A stretch of DNA of 10,386 bases from contig CAJXHQ010000065.1 in assembly GCA_913054485.1 (NCBI GenBank), positions 1 to 10,386 on the forward strand, read 5' to 3'. The position numbers and the translations under genes were made by a program. Shown piece by piece: positions 1 through 7,160 of the stretch. Origin of the DNA: an uncultured Paracoccaceae bacterium. Its GTDB lineage: Bacteria; Pseudomonadota; Alphaproteobacteria; Rhodobacterales; Rhodobacteraceae. The notes beneath the pieces are model-generated. The model saw only the letters and a list, made by a program, of their open reading frames with translations. It searched no databases and was not told where the DNA came from. Every line of letters begins with the position of its first letter. The stretch's first letter is position 1.

Positions 1-1300
1 GCGGAGTAGCAGGGGTTTTGGCGGCTGGTTCAAATTCGATATCCCAGACCCGGTGCAGATCAGATTTCTCATCGATGAAATGCACCACATGGCCGCCGAC
101 GCCGCGGATGGCGGGGATGTCCAGCTCGCCACTGCCGACGGGCTGCGAGAACTTGGGCGCGCCCAGTTTGGCCGCGCGTTCCACCGTCTGTTCGGCGTCT
201 TTCACCCGCAGCCCCATGTCGCAGACCGTGGGGCCGTGGCCTTCAAAGGCGTGGCGGGCAAAGCCCTCGGTGTCGGTGTTCACCACAATATTGATCGCGC
301 CCTGCCGCCACAGCTCAACGGACTTGGAGACATGTTTGCGCTCCATCCGGAAGCTCATCGCCTTCAGCATGTCGGTCAGTTCGGTGCCGCTGGCGGCATC
401 GGCGGCAAATTCGATGAACTCGAAACCGGAAGTATTGACCCGTTCGGGCAAGGCCGGCGTGCCGAAGTCGAGCGCCGGGTCAGTGCGGGCGACCTCGTCC
501 ATCACATTGACCAGCGCGCGCCAGGCGTCGCGGGCCAGAAGGCGGCCGCCGGGGCGCGGACCGGCCTCGTTCACGCGGGCGATGGACCAGGGGCCTTTGT
601 AGCCGCTGCGCGCCAGCACGCGGATGAAACCTGCGATATTCAGCGCGCCCTGCCCCGGCAGCAGGCCAAAGTGGCTTTTCAATGCGCGGATGTCGTGGTC
701 CATGCGCGGCGCGTCCGACAGCTGCACATGGAACAGCCGCTCGCCCGGCACATGGCGCAAAGACGCAGGCTGCGCGCCGCCGGCAAGCGAGAAATAACTG
801 TTGAGCGCCAGCCCCAGCGCCGGGCTGTTCACCGTTTCGACCAGCCGCAGCGCCGTGGCATCATCGCGCACGTGTTTCGCCCAAGGCCGGCCAAGATAGG
901 CCAGACGCAGCCCGCGCGCCTTCGCGCGCTCTGCCGCCTCGCCCAGGTCTGCGGCGGCGGCCTCGTCCGACAGCAGCGTGCCCTCGGCAGAGGACGCCCC
1001 GACCAGCAGGGTATCCGTTCCCAGTTCCTCCATCAGAGAAAACCGGTGGTCAAGCCGGGCAAAGGCGCGCTGCCGCGCCTCGCCCTGTTGCCCCTCCAGC
1101 CCGGAGAAGGGCTGGAGAAGGCAAATTTTCAGTCCAAGGTCCCGCGCCATCCGGCCGGCCTCCGCGGCGGTCAGATCGCATCCGGTGAAATCGGGCTCGT
1201 GCAGCTCGATCCCCGAAAAGCCTGCCTCGGCAATGGCTTCCAGCTTGCTTTCCAGCCCGCCGGGGATGGAGGTTGTAGACAGCGCAAGTACCATGGTCAT
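1..1300 (-). CDS. QuiC-like fusion: sugar phosphate isomerase/epimerase TIM barrel + 4-hydroxyphenylpyruvate dioxygenase-like domain (3' end outside window)
   Basis: This reading frame stays open for 433 codons to the left edge. Residues about 1-265 form a xylose-isomerase-like TIM barrel (AGFSGIELHE near 26-35, PGQG 215-218). From about 291 a VOC/HPPD-type domain begins (GFEFIEFAAD 292-301, RQGAINIVVNT 332-342, IPAIRGVGGH 395-404). This architecture matches the two-domain 3-dehydroshikimate dehydratases (QuiC1), which make protocatechuate from 3-dehydroshikimate. The barrel metal site is degraded, however. By the QuiC1 pattern (Glu134, Asp165, Gln191, Glu239) the matching residues here are Leu136, Asn167, Gln193 and Ala241, so dehydratase activity is doubtful. 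The ATG at 1300 directly abuts the dctM stop. AAGGG lies 3 nt before that ATG and 9 nt before an in-frame ATG at 1294, so 1294 may be the real start. It is the last visible gene of operon A. Fold is confident; function is open. Confidence 0.88.
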   Translation of the reverse strand, partial: MTMVLALSTTSIPGGLESKLEAIAEAGFSGIELHEPDFTGCDLTAAEAGRMARDLGLKICLLQPFSGLEGQQGEARQRAFARLDHRFSLMEELGTDTLLVGASSAEGTLLSDEAAAADLGEAAERAKARGLRLAYLGRPWAKHVRDDATALRLVETVNSPALGLALNSYFSLAGGAQPASLRHVPGERLFHVQLSDAPRMDHDIRALKSHFGLLPGQGALNIAGFIRVLARSGYKGPWSIARVNEAGPRPGGRLLARDAWRALVNVMDEVARTDPALDFGTPALPERVNTSGFEFIEFAADAASGTELTDMLKAMSFRMERKHVSKSVELWRQGAINIVVNTDTEGFARHAFEGHGPTVCDMGLRVKDAEQTVERAAKLGAPKFSQPVGSGELDIPAIRGVGGHVVHFIDEKSDLHRVWDIEFEPAAKTPATP

Positions 1301-2596
1301 CTACCCTTGATAGCCGAACACACGCGGCAGCCAGAGCACCAGATCCGGCGAGACGATCAGCAGAAGAAGCGCCAGGATGAGGACTCCCAGGAAGGCCCAG
1401 ACCTCAGAGATGATCTCCTTCAGCGGGATGCCGGTCACTGCGTTGATGACAAACAGCAGGATGCCGTAGGGCGGAGTGATCAGCCCGATCATCGAGTTCA
1501 CCACAACCAGAACACCGAAGTGCACCAGATCGATGCCCAGCTCCTTACAGGCCGGGATGAACAGGGGCACAATCACCAGGATGATGGTGGTTGCGTCCAG
1601 CACACAGCCCAGGAAGAGAACCAGAAGGTTCACTGCCAGCAGGAACAGGATCGGGTGCACATTCACGTCAGACAGGAACTCCGACATCATGCCCGGAATG
1701 TTTTCCGAGATGACGATGAAGTTCAGGATCAAGGCACCGCCGATCACCACGCCAACAGCGGCCGAAGCGCGCGCGCTTTCGACAAAGATCGGATAGAGCG
1801 ACTTCAGCGATACCGCCCGGTAGACCAGCGCGGCCAGCAAGAGCGCGTAGAAGGCGGCAACAGCAGCGGCCTCGGTCGGGGTGGTGTAGCCGCCATAGAT
1901 GCCGAACAGCAGGATCGCAGGCATCATCAGCGCCGGAAAGGCGTTGGCGGTATACTTCGGCAGTTCGCGCAGCGGCACCGGTTCTTCCAGCGCAAAACCG
2001 CGTTTGGTGGAGATGACATAGTTCATCGCCATCAGAACCAGCCCCATGATCAGACCAGGCAGGATGCCTGCCAGAAACAGCGCCCCGATCGAGGAGTTGG
2101 AGACCAGCGCATAGAGAACCATCGGGATCGACGGCGGGATGATCGGGCCGATGGTGGCCGATGCAGCCGTGATCGCCGCCGCATAGCCGCGGCTGTAACG
2201 CCCATCCTTGGTCATCATCTCGATGATGATCTTGCCGATGCCTGCCGCATCCGCCACGGCAGAGCCGGACATGCCCGAGAAGATCAGCGAGGCCACCACG
2301 TTCACATGCCCCAATCCGCCGCGGAACCGGCCGACGGCTGCGACGCAAAAGTTCAGCAGTCGTTCGGAGATGGTGCCCGCATTCATGATGTTGGCAGCCA
2401 CAATGAACAGCGGCACCGCCAGCAGGATAAAGCTTTTGTAGAGGCCTTGCAGGATCTTTTCACCCACTAGCGCCACATCCATGCCCGAGAGGCCGAGGTA
2501 CACAAGCGAGGCCAGCATGATCGAATAGCCGATCGGCGTGCCGATACCGGCCAGCAGGAACAGGGTCAGCAGACAGGATAGAAGTTCAAAGCTCAT
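1301..2596 (-). CDS. dctM: TRAP transporter large permease DctM (system A), intact
   Basis: This 431-residue protein is the large membrane subunit of a TRAP transporter, which drives sodium-coupled uptake of a substrate delivered by a periplasmic binding protein. Length is normal for the family, and it is hydrophobic throughout with about a dozen membrane segments. Visible family motifs are GMSGSAVADA at 108-117, GPIIPPSIP at 150-158, TTPTEAAAVA at about 238-247 and ITPPYG near 375. Its start overlaps the dctQ stop by ATGA, indicating translational coupling, with GGGGAT about 8 nt upstream. It is followed immediately by the QuiC-like gene. Nothing looks damaged, so it is a useful in-window reference for the shortened DctM at 8202-9341. 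The substrate cannot be predicted from the permease. Confidence 0.95.
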   Translation of the reverse strand: MSFELLSCLLTLFLLAGIGTPIGYSIMLASLVYLGLSGMDVALVGEKILQGLYKSFILLAVPLFIVAANIMNAGTISERLLNFCVAAVGRFRGGLGHVNVVASLIFSGMSGSAVADAAGIGKIIIEMMTKDGRYSRGYAAAITAASATIGPIIPPSIPMVLYALVSNSSIGALFLAGILPGLIMGLVLMAMNYVISTKRGFALEEPVPLRELPKYTANAFPALMMPAILLFGIYGGYTTPTEAAAVAAFYALLLAALVYRAVSLKSLYPIFVESARASAAVGVVIGGALILNFIVISENIPGMMSEFLSDVNVHPILFLLAVNLLVLFLGCVLDATTIILVIVPLFIPACKELGIDLVHFGVLVVVNSMIGLITPPYGILLFVINAVTGIPLKEIISEVWAFLGVLILALLLLIVSPDLVLWLPRVFGYQG

Positions 2597-3153
2597 GTCG
2601 CGTCATCCCCGTGGCGGATTGCAGGCGGTTCAGGGTCGTGGCTGACCAGCTCGTGGTCCTCATCCGGCGGGCCGTTTCGCAGCACTTTGACGAAGGTCCA
2701 GATGCTGCGGGCAATGATCGCCAGCATGAACACAGCGTAGATGGAGAAGACGTCCCGCATCGGGATCTTGGCACCGGTGAAAGGGTTCCACACGGTGGGC
2801 GTCTTGCGGATTTTCATCCAGTCGATGTAGTCCCAGGTTGGCAGGAACGAGTAGATCATACCAATGCCAACAGCGCCTGCCGCGATCAGGGCCATGATCT
2901 GGCGGCCGCGTTTCGGTGCGGCCAGATAGAAGATGTCAAAGGTGACGTGATCCTTGTCGCGCACAATGAAGGCGCAGCCGAAAAACACGATCCACACCCA
3001 CAGGATCAGGTTGAACTCCAGCGTCCACCCCAAGGGGGCCTGCATCACGTAACGGGTGAAAATTTGAAGAAGAAAGGTGAAAAACATCACCGCGAGCATC
3101 AAGGCCGATATGGCCTCGGTGCTGCGGGTGAACCATTTGATGAGAAGTTTCAT
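2593..3153 (-). CDS. dctQ: TRAP transporter small permease DctQ (system A)
   Basis: This 186-residue protein is the small membrane subunit that pairs with DctM. Four hydrophobic segments are visible at about residues 14-34, 46-64, 86-104 and 134-156. The DctQ signature region lies between the first and third (RYVMQAPLGW at 34-43, then an acidic loop, then DHVTFDIF at 68-75). The C-terminal about 25 residues are hydrophilic and acidic. The ATG at 3153 has GGGAGGA about 6 nt upstream. It starts 35 nt after the end of the full-length dctP frame and overlaps dctM by 4 nt. Because dctP contains a premature stop, 263 nt separate the stop actually met by ribosomes from this start, so reduced translation or Rho-dependent polarity is possible. 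Confidence 0.93.
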   Translation of the reverse strand: MKLLIKWFTRSTEAISALMLAVMFFTFLLQIFTRYVMQAPLGWTLEFNLILWVWIVFFGCAFIVRDKDHVTFDIFYLAAPKRGRQIMALIAAGAVGIGMIYSFLPTWDYIDWMKIRKTPTVWNPFTGAKIPMRDVFSIYAVFMLAIIARSIWTFVKVLRNGPPDEDHELVSHDPEPPAIRHGDDAT

Positions 3154-3188
3154 TGCGATCCTCCCGCAGCAATTTTGCTTATGTCAGA

Positions 3189-4199
3189 TCAGTTGCCCAG
3201 GGCGTTGATCTTGTCCAGCACGCCAGCAGGCCATGCTTTAGCATATTCGCTTTCCAGATACATGGACTGCACCTGGTTGCGGAAGGACGCTGTGTCAGGC
3301 TCGTAAACTTCCATGCCCTGCTCCTGCAGGAAGGACACCAGGCTGGATTCTTTTTCCAGCTGCTTCTGACGCCCAGCTTCTGCAGCTGCGTCAGCAGCGG
3401 CCTGAACAGTGGCTTGCTACTCGGCGGTCATGTCGTCCCAAACGCCTTTGCCGATGGCGATGTAGTTCAGGTCAACCAGGTGTGAAGTCAGAACGATCTG
3501 GTTGGTAACCTCGTAGAATTTCGCATCAACAACGGTCGGCAGCGGGTTGTCCTGGCCGTCAACAGCGCCGGTGGAGAGCGCGGTGTAAACTTCGGCAAAG
3601 GCCATCGGGGTCGGCGCTGCGCCCAGGGCTTTGCCCAGGAACTGCCACGCGTCGGTGCCGGGCATACGGATGTTCACACCAGCCAGGTCAGCCGGGGTTT
3701 TCACGGTCAGCTCGTCTTTGGTCTGACGCAGGTTCACCTGACGGCGGCCCAGGTACATGACCGACAGAAGCTTCACGCCCAGGTCGTTCTCGGCCATGGC
3801 TTTGAATTCGTCCATCAGCGGGTCGTTGAAGACCGCTACCTGGTGGGCAGCGTCCTGATGCACGTAGCCGGCAGTGAAGATCGAGAACTCAGGGAAGAAC
3901 TGTGCCAGCTCCTGCGCCGAGGTGATCGACATTTCCAGGTTGCCGCGGCTGATCGCGTCCAGCTCGGTGCCCTGTGCGAAGATAGTGCCGTTGTAGCTGG
4001 GTTCGTAGTCAGCAAATTCGGACACGGCGGGGCCGAAAACCTCGGCCATAGCAACCGAACGCTGGTCGGTGGCAGAGCCGGACGTGGCGAGACGCAGCTT
4101 CAGCTTGTCAGCGGCCAGTGCACCAGTGACGGAGCTGGCGAGAACGCCGGTTGCTACCATGGCGGTCAGGGCCGCGCGGCGGGTCAGTTTCGTGAACAT
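3189..4199 (-). pseudogene. dctP: TRAP substrate-binding protein DctP (system A) interrupted by an in-frame TAG
   Basis: This is the periplasmic solute receptor of TRAP system A. The ATG at 4199 follows a strong GGGAGGA site. A Sec-type signal peptide is visible (basic TKLTRR, hydrophobic stretch, likely cleavage after GALA, residue 29). Family motifs include NIRMPGTDAW at 176-185, whose Arg178 matches the arginine that binds the substrate carboxylate, and GAVDGQDNP at 211-219. Translation stops at a TAG at 3417-3419, codon 261. The same frame then stays open for 75 codons to a TGA at 3189-3191 and encodes a normal DctP tail, ending in EYAKAWPAGVLDKINALGN. The restored length of 336 residues is typical. 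The context TAE-stop-QATVQ suggests a CAG-to-TAG change. As read, the truncated protein lacks the C-terminal helices, so system A is probably non-functional unless the stop is suppressed or is a sequencing error. Confidence 0.9.
3417..3419 (-). other. Premature amber stop codon inside dctP
   Basis: On the minus strand the codons run GCC GAG TAG CAA GCC. The frame is open on both sides and encodes DctP-like sequence throughout, so one base change (most simply C to T in CAG, giving Gln) explains the interruption. No frameshift is needed. Confidence 0.9.
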
Positions 4200-4298
4200 A
4201 TAATCCTCCCTAGGGTTATCACGATATGATGTGTCTTGATCAGACTTGGCTGAGTCTTAACTCATTGCAAGATTTTTTTAAAAATATCCGATATTTTA
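4200..4298 (-). promoter_or_regulatory. AT-rich leader upstream of dctP
   Basis: This 99-bp gap separates the Gfo/Idh stop from the dctP start and is clearly more AT-rich than the flanking genes. It holds a perfect 7-bp inverted repeat around CCG (4281-4297), a 5-bp inverted repeat TGAGT-CTTA-ACTCA (4251-4264) and the dctP ribosome binding site GGGAGGA. I could not fix a convincing -35/-10 pair. It probably carries either an internal promoter/operator for dctPQM or a weak intercistronic structure. Confidence 0.5.
4281..4297. promoter_or_regulatory. Perfect inverted repeat AAAATATCCGATATTTT, candidate operator
   Basis: Two 7-bp arms (AAAATAT and ATATTTT) flank a 3-bp centre. The right part, ATATCCGATATTTT at 4284-4297, matches ATGTATGATATTTT at 5467-5480 in 11 of 14 positions. 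That second site lies in the gap between the GntR gene and Gfo/Idh. Placement before dctP suits a site for the neighbouring GntR regulator. An AT-only hairpin with no following T tract on the minus strand is unlikely to be a terminator. Confidence 0.45.
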
Positions 4299-5390
4299 TC
4301 ACGCAGACTTCAGCTGCGTGCCATTGGTGGCATCGGCGGCGGGGCAGATCTGAACCACCTCGCCGCTCTTGGCTGATTTCTGAATAGCCTCAATCACTTG
4401 AAGGGTCCTTGCCCCCTCCCTCCCAGTGACCAGCGGGTTTGCCTCGCCGCGGATGACGGCTGCGAAATGTGCCATCTGGTTCACCAGCGGGTCCGAATAG
4501 TCCCGCGGAACCGAAGAGGCCGCAATCGGCTCCCACCAGTCCTGTGCACCGTCTTTATGCTGCCACAGACGCATATCGGGGATCGACAGCGCTCCGTGCG
4601 AACCGCCGATCATGTAGCAGCTCTCGGGCACCGGCGGGTACACCGGGTTCTCCCGCGCGGTGTACTCCCAGCTCCACGGTGACACGATGCTGTCGGATAC
4701 AGAGATGGTGCCGATGGCACCGTTCTCGAAGGTCAGCACAGCCGCAGCCACGTCTTCGTTTTCAAAGCCCCGGCGCGACGGCGCGGCCTGGGCGCGCACA
4801 CTGGCAACCTCACCGCACAGGTACCGGATCAGGTCGATGTCATGCACGATATTGACCGAAATCGGGCCCGCGCCTTCTTTCTTGCGCCAGGGGGCGGCGT
4901 CGAAATAATGGTCGGGCTTGTAGAACCAGCAGGTCGCCTGCACGCCGCGCACTTCGCCGATGCTGCCCTCGGTGATGACCTCATGTGCTTTCTGGATCAG
5001 CGGGTTGTAGCGGCGGTGGTGCCCCACCAGCAGCGGAACGCCCGCCGCCTCGGCGGCGCTGTTCAGCTCTTCTGCTTCAGCCGCTGTGACCGAGATCGGC
5101 TTTTCCACAAGAACCGGGCATCCGTGCTTCACACATTCCAACCCCTGCGCCACATGCAGCGGCGTTGGTGTTGCCAGCAGCACGCCGTCCACGGCCTGCC
5201 CGGCAAACAAGGCTTCAAGGTCCGCAAAGGCCGGCACGCCCAGTTCGCGGGCATGGGCCTGGCCTTCCGGGCTGGGGTCAACGGCTGCGGCCAGCTCCAG
5301 CCCCGGCGTCTGCATCAGCGCCGCCGCATGGCGCTTCCCAACAAGGCCGAGACCGGCAATGGCGATACGCACGTTTTGAACCACGGACAA
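4299..5390 (-). CDS. Gfo/Idh/MocA family NAD(P)-dependent oxidoreductase
   Basis: This 363-residue protein is a cytoplasmic dehydrogenase of the family that oxidises sugars, inositols and sugar acids at a secondary alcohol. The N-terminal Rossmann domain shows GLGLVG at 13-18 and an aspartate at residue 38, at the end of the second strand, which suggests NAD. The catalytic-type EKP lies at 96-98 (Lys97) and HDID at 183-186 (His183). Where many members have Asp four residues before this His there is Val179 (VNIVHDID), resembling a known subfamily pattern, so this is not necessarily damage. The start is TTG at 5390, only about 3 nt from GAGGA. A GTG at 5384 has better spacing (about 9 nt after AGGA) and is a real alternative. 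It is the first gene of operon A and is divergent from the GntR gene. The substrate is not identifiable. Confidence 0.9.
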   Translation of the reverse strand: MSVVQNVRIAIAGLGLVGKRHAAALMQTPGLELAAAVDPSPEGQAHARELGVPAFADLEALFAGQAVDGVLLATPTPLHVAQGLECVKHGCPVLVEKPISVTAAEAEELNSAAEAAGVPLLVGHHRRYNPLIQKAHEVITEGSIGEVRGVQATCWFYKPDHYFDAAPWRKKEGAGPISVNIVHDIDLIRYLCGEVASVRAQAAPSRRGFENEDVAAAVLTFENGAIGTISVSDSIVSPWSWEYTARENPVYPPVPESCYMIGGSHGALSIPDMRLWQHKDGAQDWWEPIAASSVPRDYSDPLVNQMAHFAAVIRGEANPLVTGREGARTLQVIEAIQKSAKSGEVVQICPAADATNGTQLKSA

Positions 5391-5531
5391 TCTTCCTCTT
5401 CCTCACCGGCCAAGGCCGTTCCCTGTCTTGCAGGCACCATAGGGGCGAGTCGCACACTTTGCAATAATGTATGATATTTTTGATTTTGACAGATTTACTG
5501 ATTGATTGTGGAGATGCGCAGCTACTGTTAG
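5391..5531. promoter_or_regulatory. Divergent intergenic control region between Gfo/Idh and the GntR regulator
   Basis: The half next to the GntR gene is AT-rich, unlike the surrounding coding DNA. For the minus strand a possible promoter is CTGTCA (5492-5487) and CATTAT (5469-5464) with a 17-bp spacer, each hexamer matching consensus at 4 of 6. For the plus strand there is a perfect TTGACA at 5486-5491 but no good -10 at the right spacing. The motif at 5467-5480 overlaps the minus-strand candidate promoter. Confidence 0.45.
5467..5480. promoter_or_regulatory. Candidate GntR operator, second copy of the AT-rich motif
   Basis: ATGTATGATATTTT shares 11 of 14 bases with ATATCCGATATTTT in the dctP leader at 4284-4297. 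It lies inside the proposed Gfo/Idh promoter spacer, where a bound repressor would block RNA polymerase. Only two copies were found by eye, so the motif could be AT-rich coincidence. Confidence 0.35.
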
Positions 5532-6227
5532 ATGTATGAGATAATCAGAAATCTGGGATGCATTCGTATGGCCGAACAGTTCACGACAGTAGGGACGAGC
5601 ACATATCAGCGCATCAAGCGGGACATTATTTTCGGAGCATTGGAGCCCGGGAAAAAGCTGAAGCTTGATGGGCTTAAGCAGCGCTATGAGGCAAGCCTGT
5701 CAACCCTGCGCGAGACGCTGAACCGGCTGGCGAGCGAGGGATTCGTTGATGCGCCCGAGCAGCGCGGCTTCTTTGTGCGCCCCGTGTCCCGCGAGGATCT
5801 GATCGAAATTGCCGAACTGCGCATCCTGCTGGAATGCCATGCGCTGGAACTGTCGATCCAGAACGGCGACACCGAGTGGGAAGGCAATCTCGTCTCTGCC
5901 CATCACAAGCTGCACCGGCTGGAAAAGGAAATGCTGTCCGGCGATCAATCCCGCAAGGAAGACTGGAAACGCTACGACTGGGAATTCCACCAAGCGATGA
6001 TCGAGGCCTGCAACTCTTCGAACCTTCTGTCGCTGCACTCCACGCTCTACGACAAATACCTGCGCTACCAGATGCTGGTGCTGACCTACCGCGGCGAAGA
6101 TGCCGTGGAGGAGCACCGCAAGATGTTCGAAGCCGCGTTGGACCGCGACACGGTTGCGGCCTGCGAGATGCTGAAAGCGCATATCCGCAATGGTCTGGAT
6201 CACACGCTGGCAGCCATGAAAGCCTGA
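5532..6227 (+). CDS. GntR family transcriptional regulator, FCD (FadR-type) subfamily
   Basis: This regulator is 231 residues from the first ATG. A second in-frame ATG at 5568 (MAEQF, residue 13) has GGGA about 9 nt upstream and gives the usual short N-terminus. The 5532 ATG has no nearby ribosome site, so 5568 may be the real start. In first-ATG numbering, residues about 22-86 form the winged helix-turn-helix (STLRETLNRLASEGFV at 57-72, then the RGFFV wing at 78-82). Residues about 88-228 form the all-helical FCD ligand domain. The four expected metal ligands are visible: Asp149, His153, His195 and His217. FCD proteins usually bind carboxylates such as sugar acids or hydroxy acids and usually repress neighbouring catabolic genes. 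Position, divergent from operon A and convergent with operon B, makes it the likely local regulator. Confidence 0.93.
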   Translation: MYEIIRNLGCIRMAEQFTTVGTSTYQRIKRDIIFGALEPGKKLKLDGLKQRYEASLSTLRETLNRLASEGFVDAPEQRGFFVRPVSREDLIEIAELRILLECHALELSIQNGDTEWEGNLVSAHHKLHRLEKEMLSGDQSRKEDWKRYDWEFHQAMIEACNSSNLLSLHSTLYDKYLRYQMLVLTYRGEDAVEEHRKMFEAALDRDTVAACEMLKAHIRNGLDHTLAAMKA

Positions 6228-6246
6228 CCGCCGCGGTCGCTGGACC

Positions 6247-6270
6247 GGGGCCGGATAACCCGGCCCCTTT
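6247..6270 (+). terminator. Rho-independent terminator after the GntR gene
   Basis: An 8-bp perfect GC-rich stem (GGGGCCGG 6247-6254, CCGGCCCC 6260-6267) with a 5-nt loop is followed by TTT. It starts 20 nt after the regulator stop. The convergent isomerase gene ends at 6283, so the same hairpin could slow transcription from the other side, although no T tract follows it on the minus strand. Confidence 0.75.
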
Positions 6271-6282
6271 GCAGTTTCAGGA

Positions 6283-7146
6283 TCAGCCGAACAGCTGTTT
6301 GAACAGGCCGATGCAATCGCGGAAATCGGCCTCGTAATCGCCGTTTCCGGGGTGGTAGACGCTCTCGAAAGAAATCACCCCGTCATACCCATCCGCGCGC
6401 AGCGCGTCCGCCATCGGCTGGAACTGATCCGCCAGCTGGCCCTCGCCCATCTTTTTCACCGTCAGGGTCGCGCGCGGCGTATCCACCACCACGTCCTTGA
6501 TGTGGATATGGCCGAGGTAGCCGTCCTTCACCGCATCGTAGCCCGCCGGGAAGGCCTGCTCGTGGCACCAGCAGTTGTTCGCCGGATCCCACAGCACGCC
6601 CAGCGTGCCCTTGACCCCCAGATCGTCGATCAGCTTGCGGCCGGTATAGTTGGAATTGACCATGGTGCCGTTGCCGGTCTCGACCACCAGCTTGATGCCT
6701 TCGGCCTTGGCGACCTCAACCGCCGGGGCGATCAGCGGCAGCATGGCGTCCCAGGCGCCATGCGCCACGTTCCACTTTTCCGCACCGCCTTGGCCCCAGA
6801 GGATCTGCTCCTTCTTGGGGGTCATGATCCGCACCAGCGGTGAACCCACCACATGCGCCATATCGATCACCCGCTTCAGGGCGTCCATATGTTTGGTGTG
6901 CAGCGCGCCCCCCGGCCTGTTGGCCCCAGTCATGCCCGCAAAGATGTGGCGCGACAGGCAAGAGACCGGCTTGCCCCGGTCGCGCAGCAGCCTGTCGATC
7001 TCGCGGATTTCCTGCGCCGTGTGGTCGCCCACTTCAGAGTCGCCGACAAATTGCAGCTCGGCATATAGCAAGCCAAACTCGTCCATGACATCAACAGCAT
7101 GTTTCAGATCACGGCTGATGCCGTCGCAGATTACACCCAGTTTCAT
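6283..7146 (-). CDS. Sugar phosphate isomerase/epimerase (xylose isomerase-like TIM barrel)
   Basis: This 287-residue protein has the single-domain TIM-barrel length of the AP-endonuclease-2/xylose-isomerase-like family, which isomerises or epimerises keto sugars and related acids using a divalent metal. The expected metal ligands are present, unlike in the QuiC-like barrel at the left edge: Glu156 in VVETGNG, Asp187 in LWDPANN, a histidine in GHIHIKD (His213 or His215) and Glu261 in ISFESVYH. AGAGGGAAGAG precedes the ATG at 7146, and the gene follows the dehydrogenase stop by 14 nt, so the two are surely cotranscribed. It is the last gene of operon B. The exact substrate is not known from sequence. 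Confidence 0.92.
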   Translation of the reverse strand: MKLGVICDGISRDLKHAVDVMDEFGLLYAELQFVGDSEVGDHTAQEIREIDRLLRDRGKPVSCLSRHIFAGMTGANRPGGALHTKHMDALKRVIDMAHVVGSPLVRIMTPKKEQILWGQGGAEKWNVAHGAWDAMLPLIAPAVEVAKAEGIKLVVETGNGTMVNSNYTGRKLIDDLGVKGTLGVLWDPANNCWCHEQAFPAGYDAVKDGYLGHIHIKDVVVDTPRATLTVKKMGEGQLADQFQPMADALRADGYDGVISFESVYHPGNGDYEADFRDCIGLFKQLFG

Positions 7147-7160
7147 ATCTCTCTTCCCTC

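Noticed and set aside
53..2470. Very long plus-strand open frame (805 codons) opposite the QuiC-like gene and dctM
   Set aside because: It spans two well-supported minus-strand genes and their boundary. Its product is dominated by Q, H, R, D and G with no recognisable domain, as expected for an antisense frame in GC-rich DNA.
3417..3419. TAG as a pyrrolysine or programmed recoding site
   Set aside because: TRAP receptors have no known recoded residue. No pyrrolysine genes are in the window and no special downstream structure stands out. A point mutation or sequence error is simpler.
4281..4297. Inverted repeat as a terminator of the Gfo/Idh gene
   Set aside because: The stem has only A-T pairs, and on the minus strand it is not followed by a proper T tract. 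Similarity to the site at 5467-5480 favours an operator.
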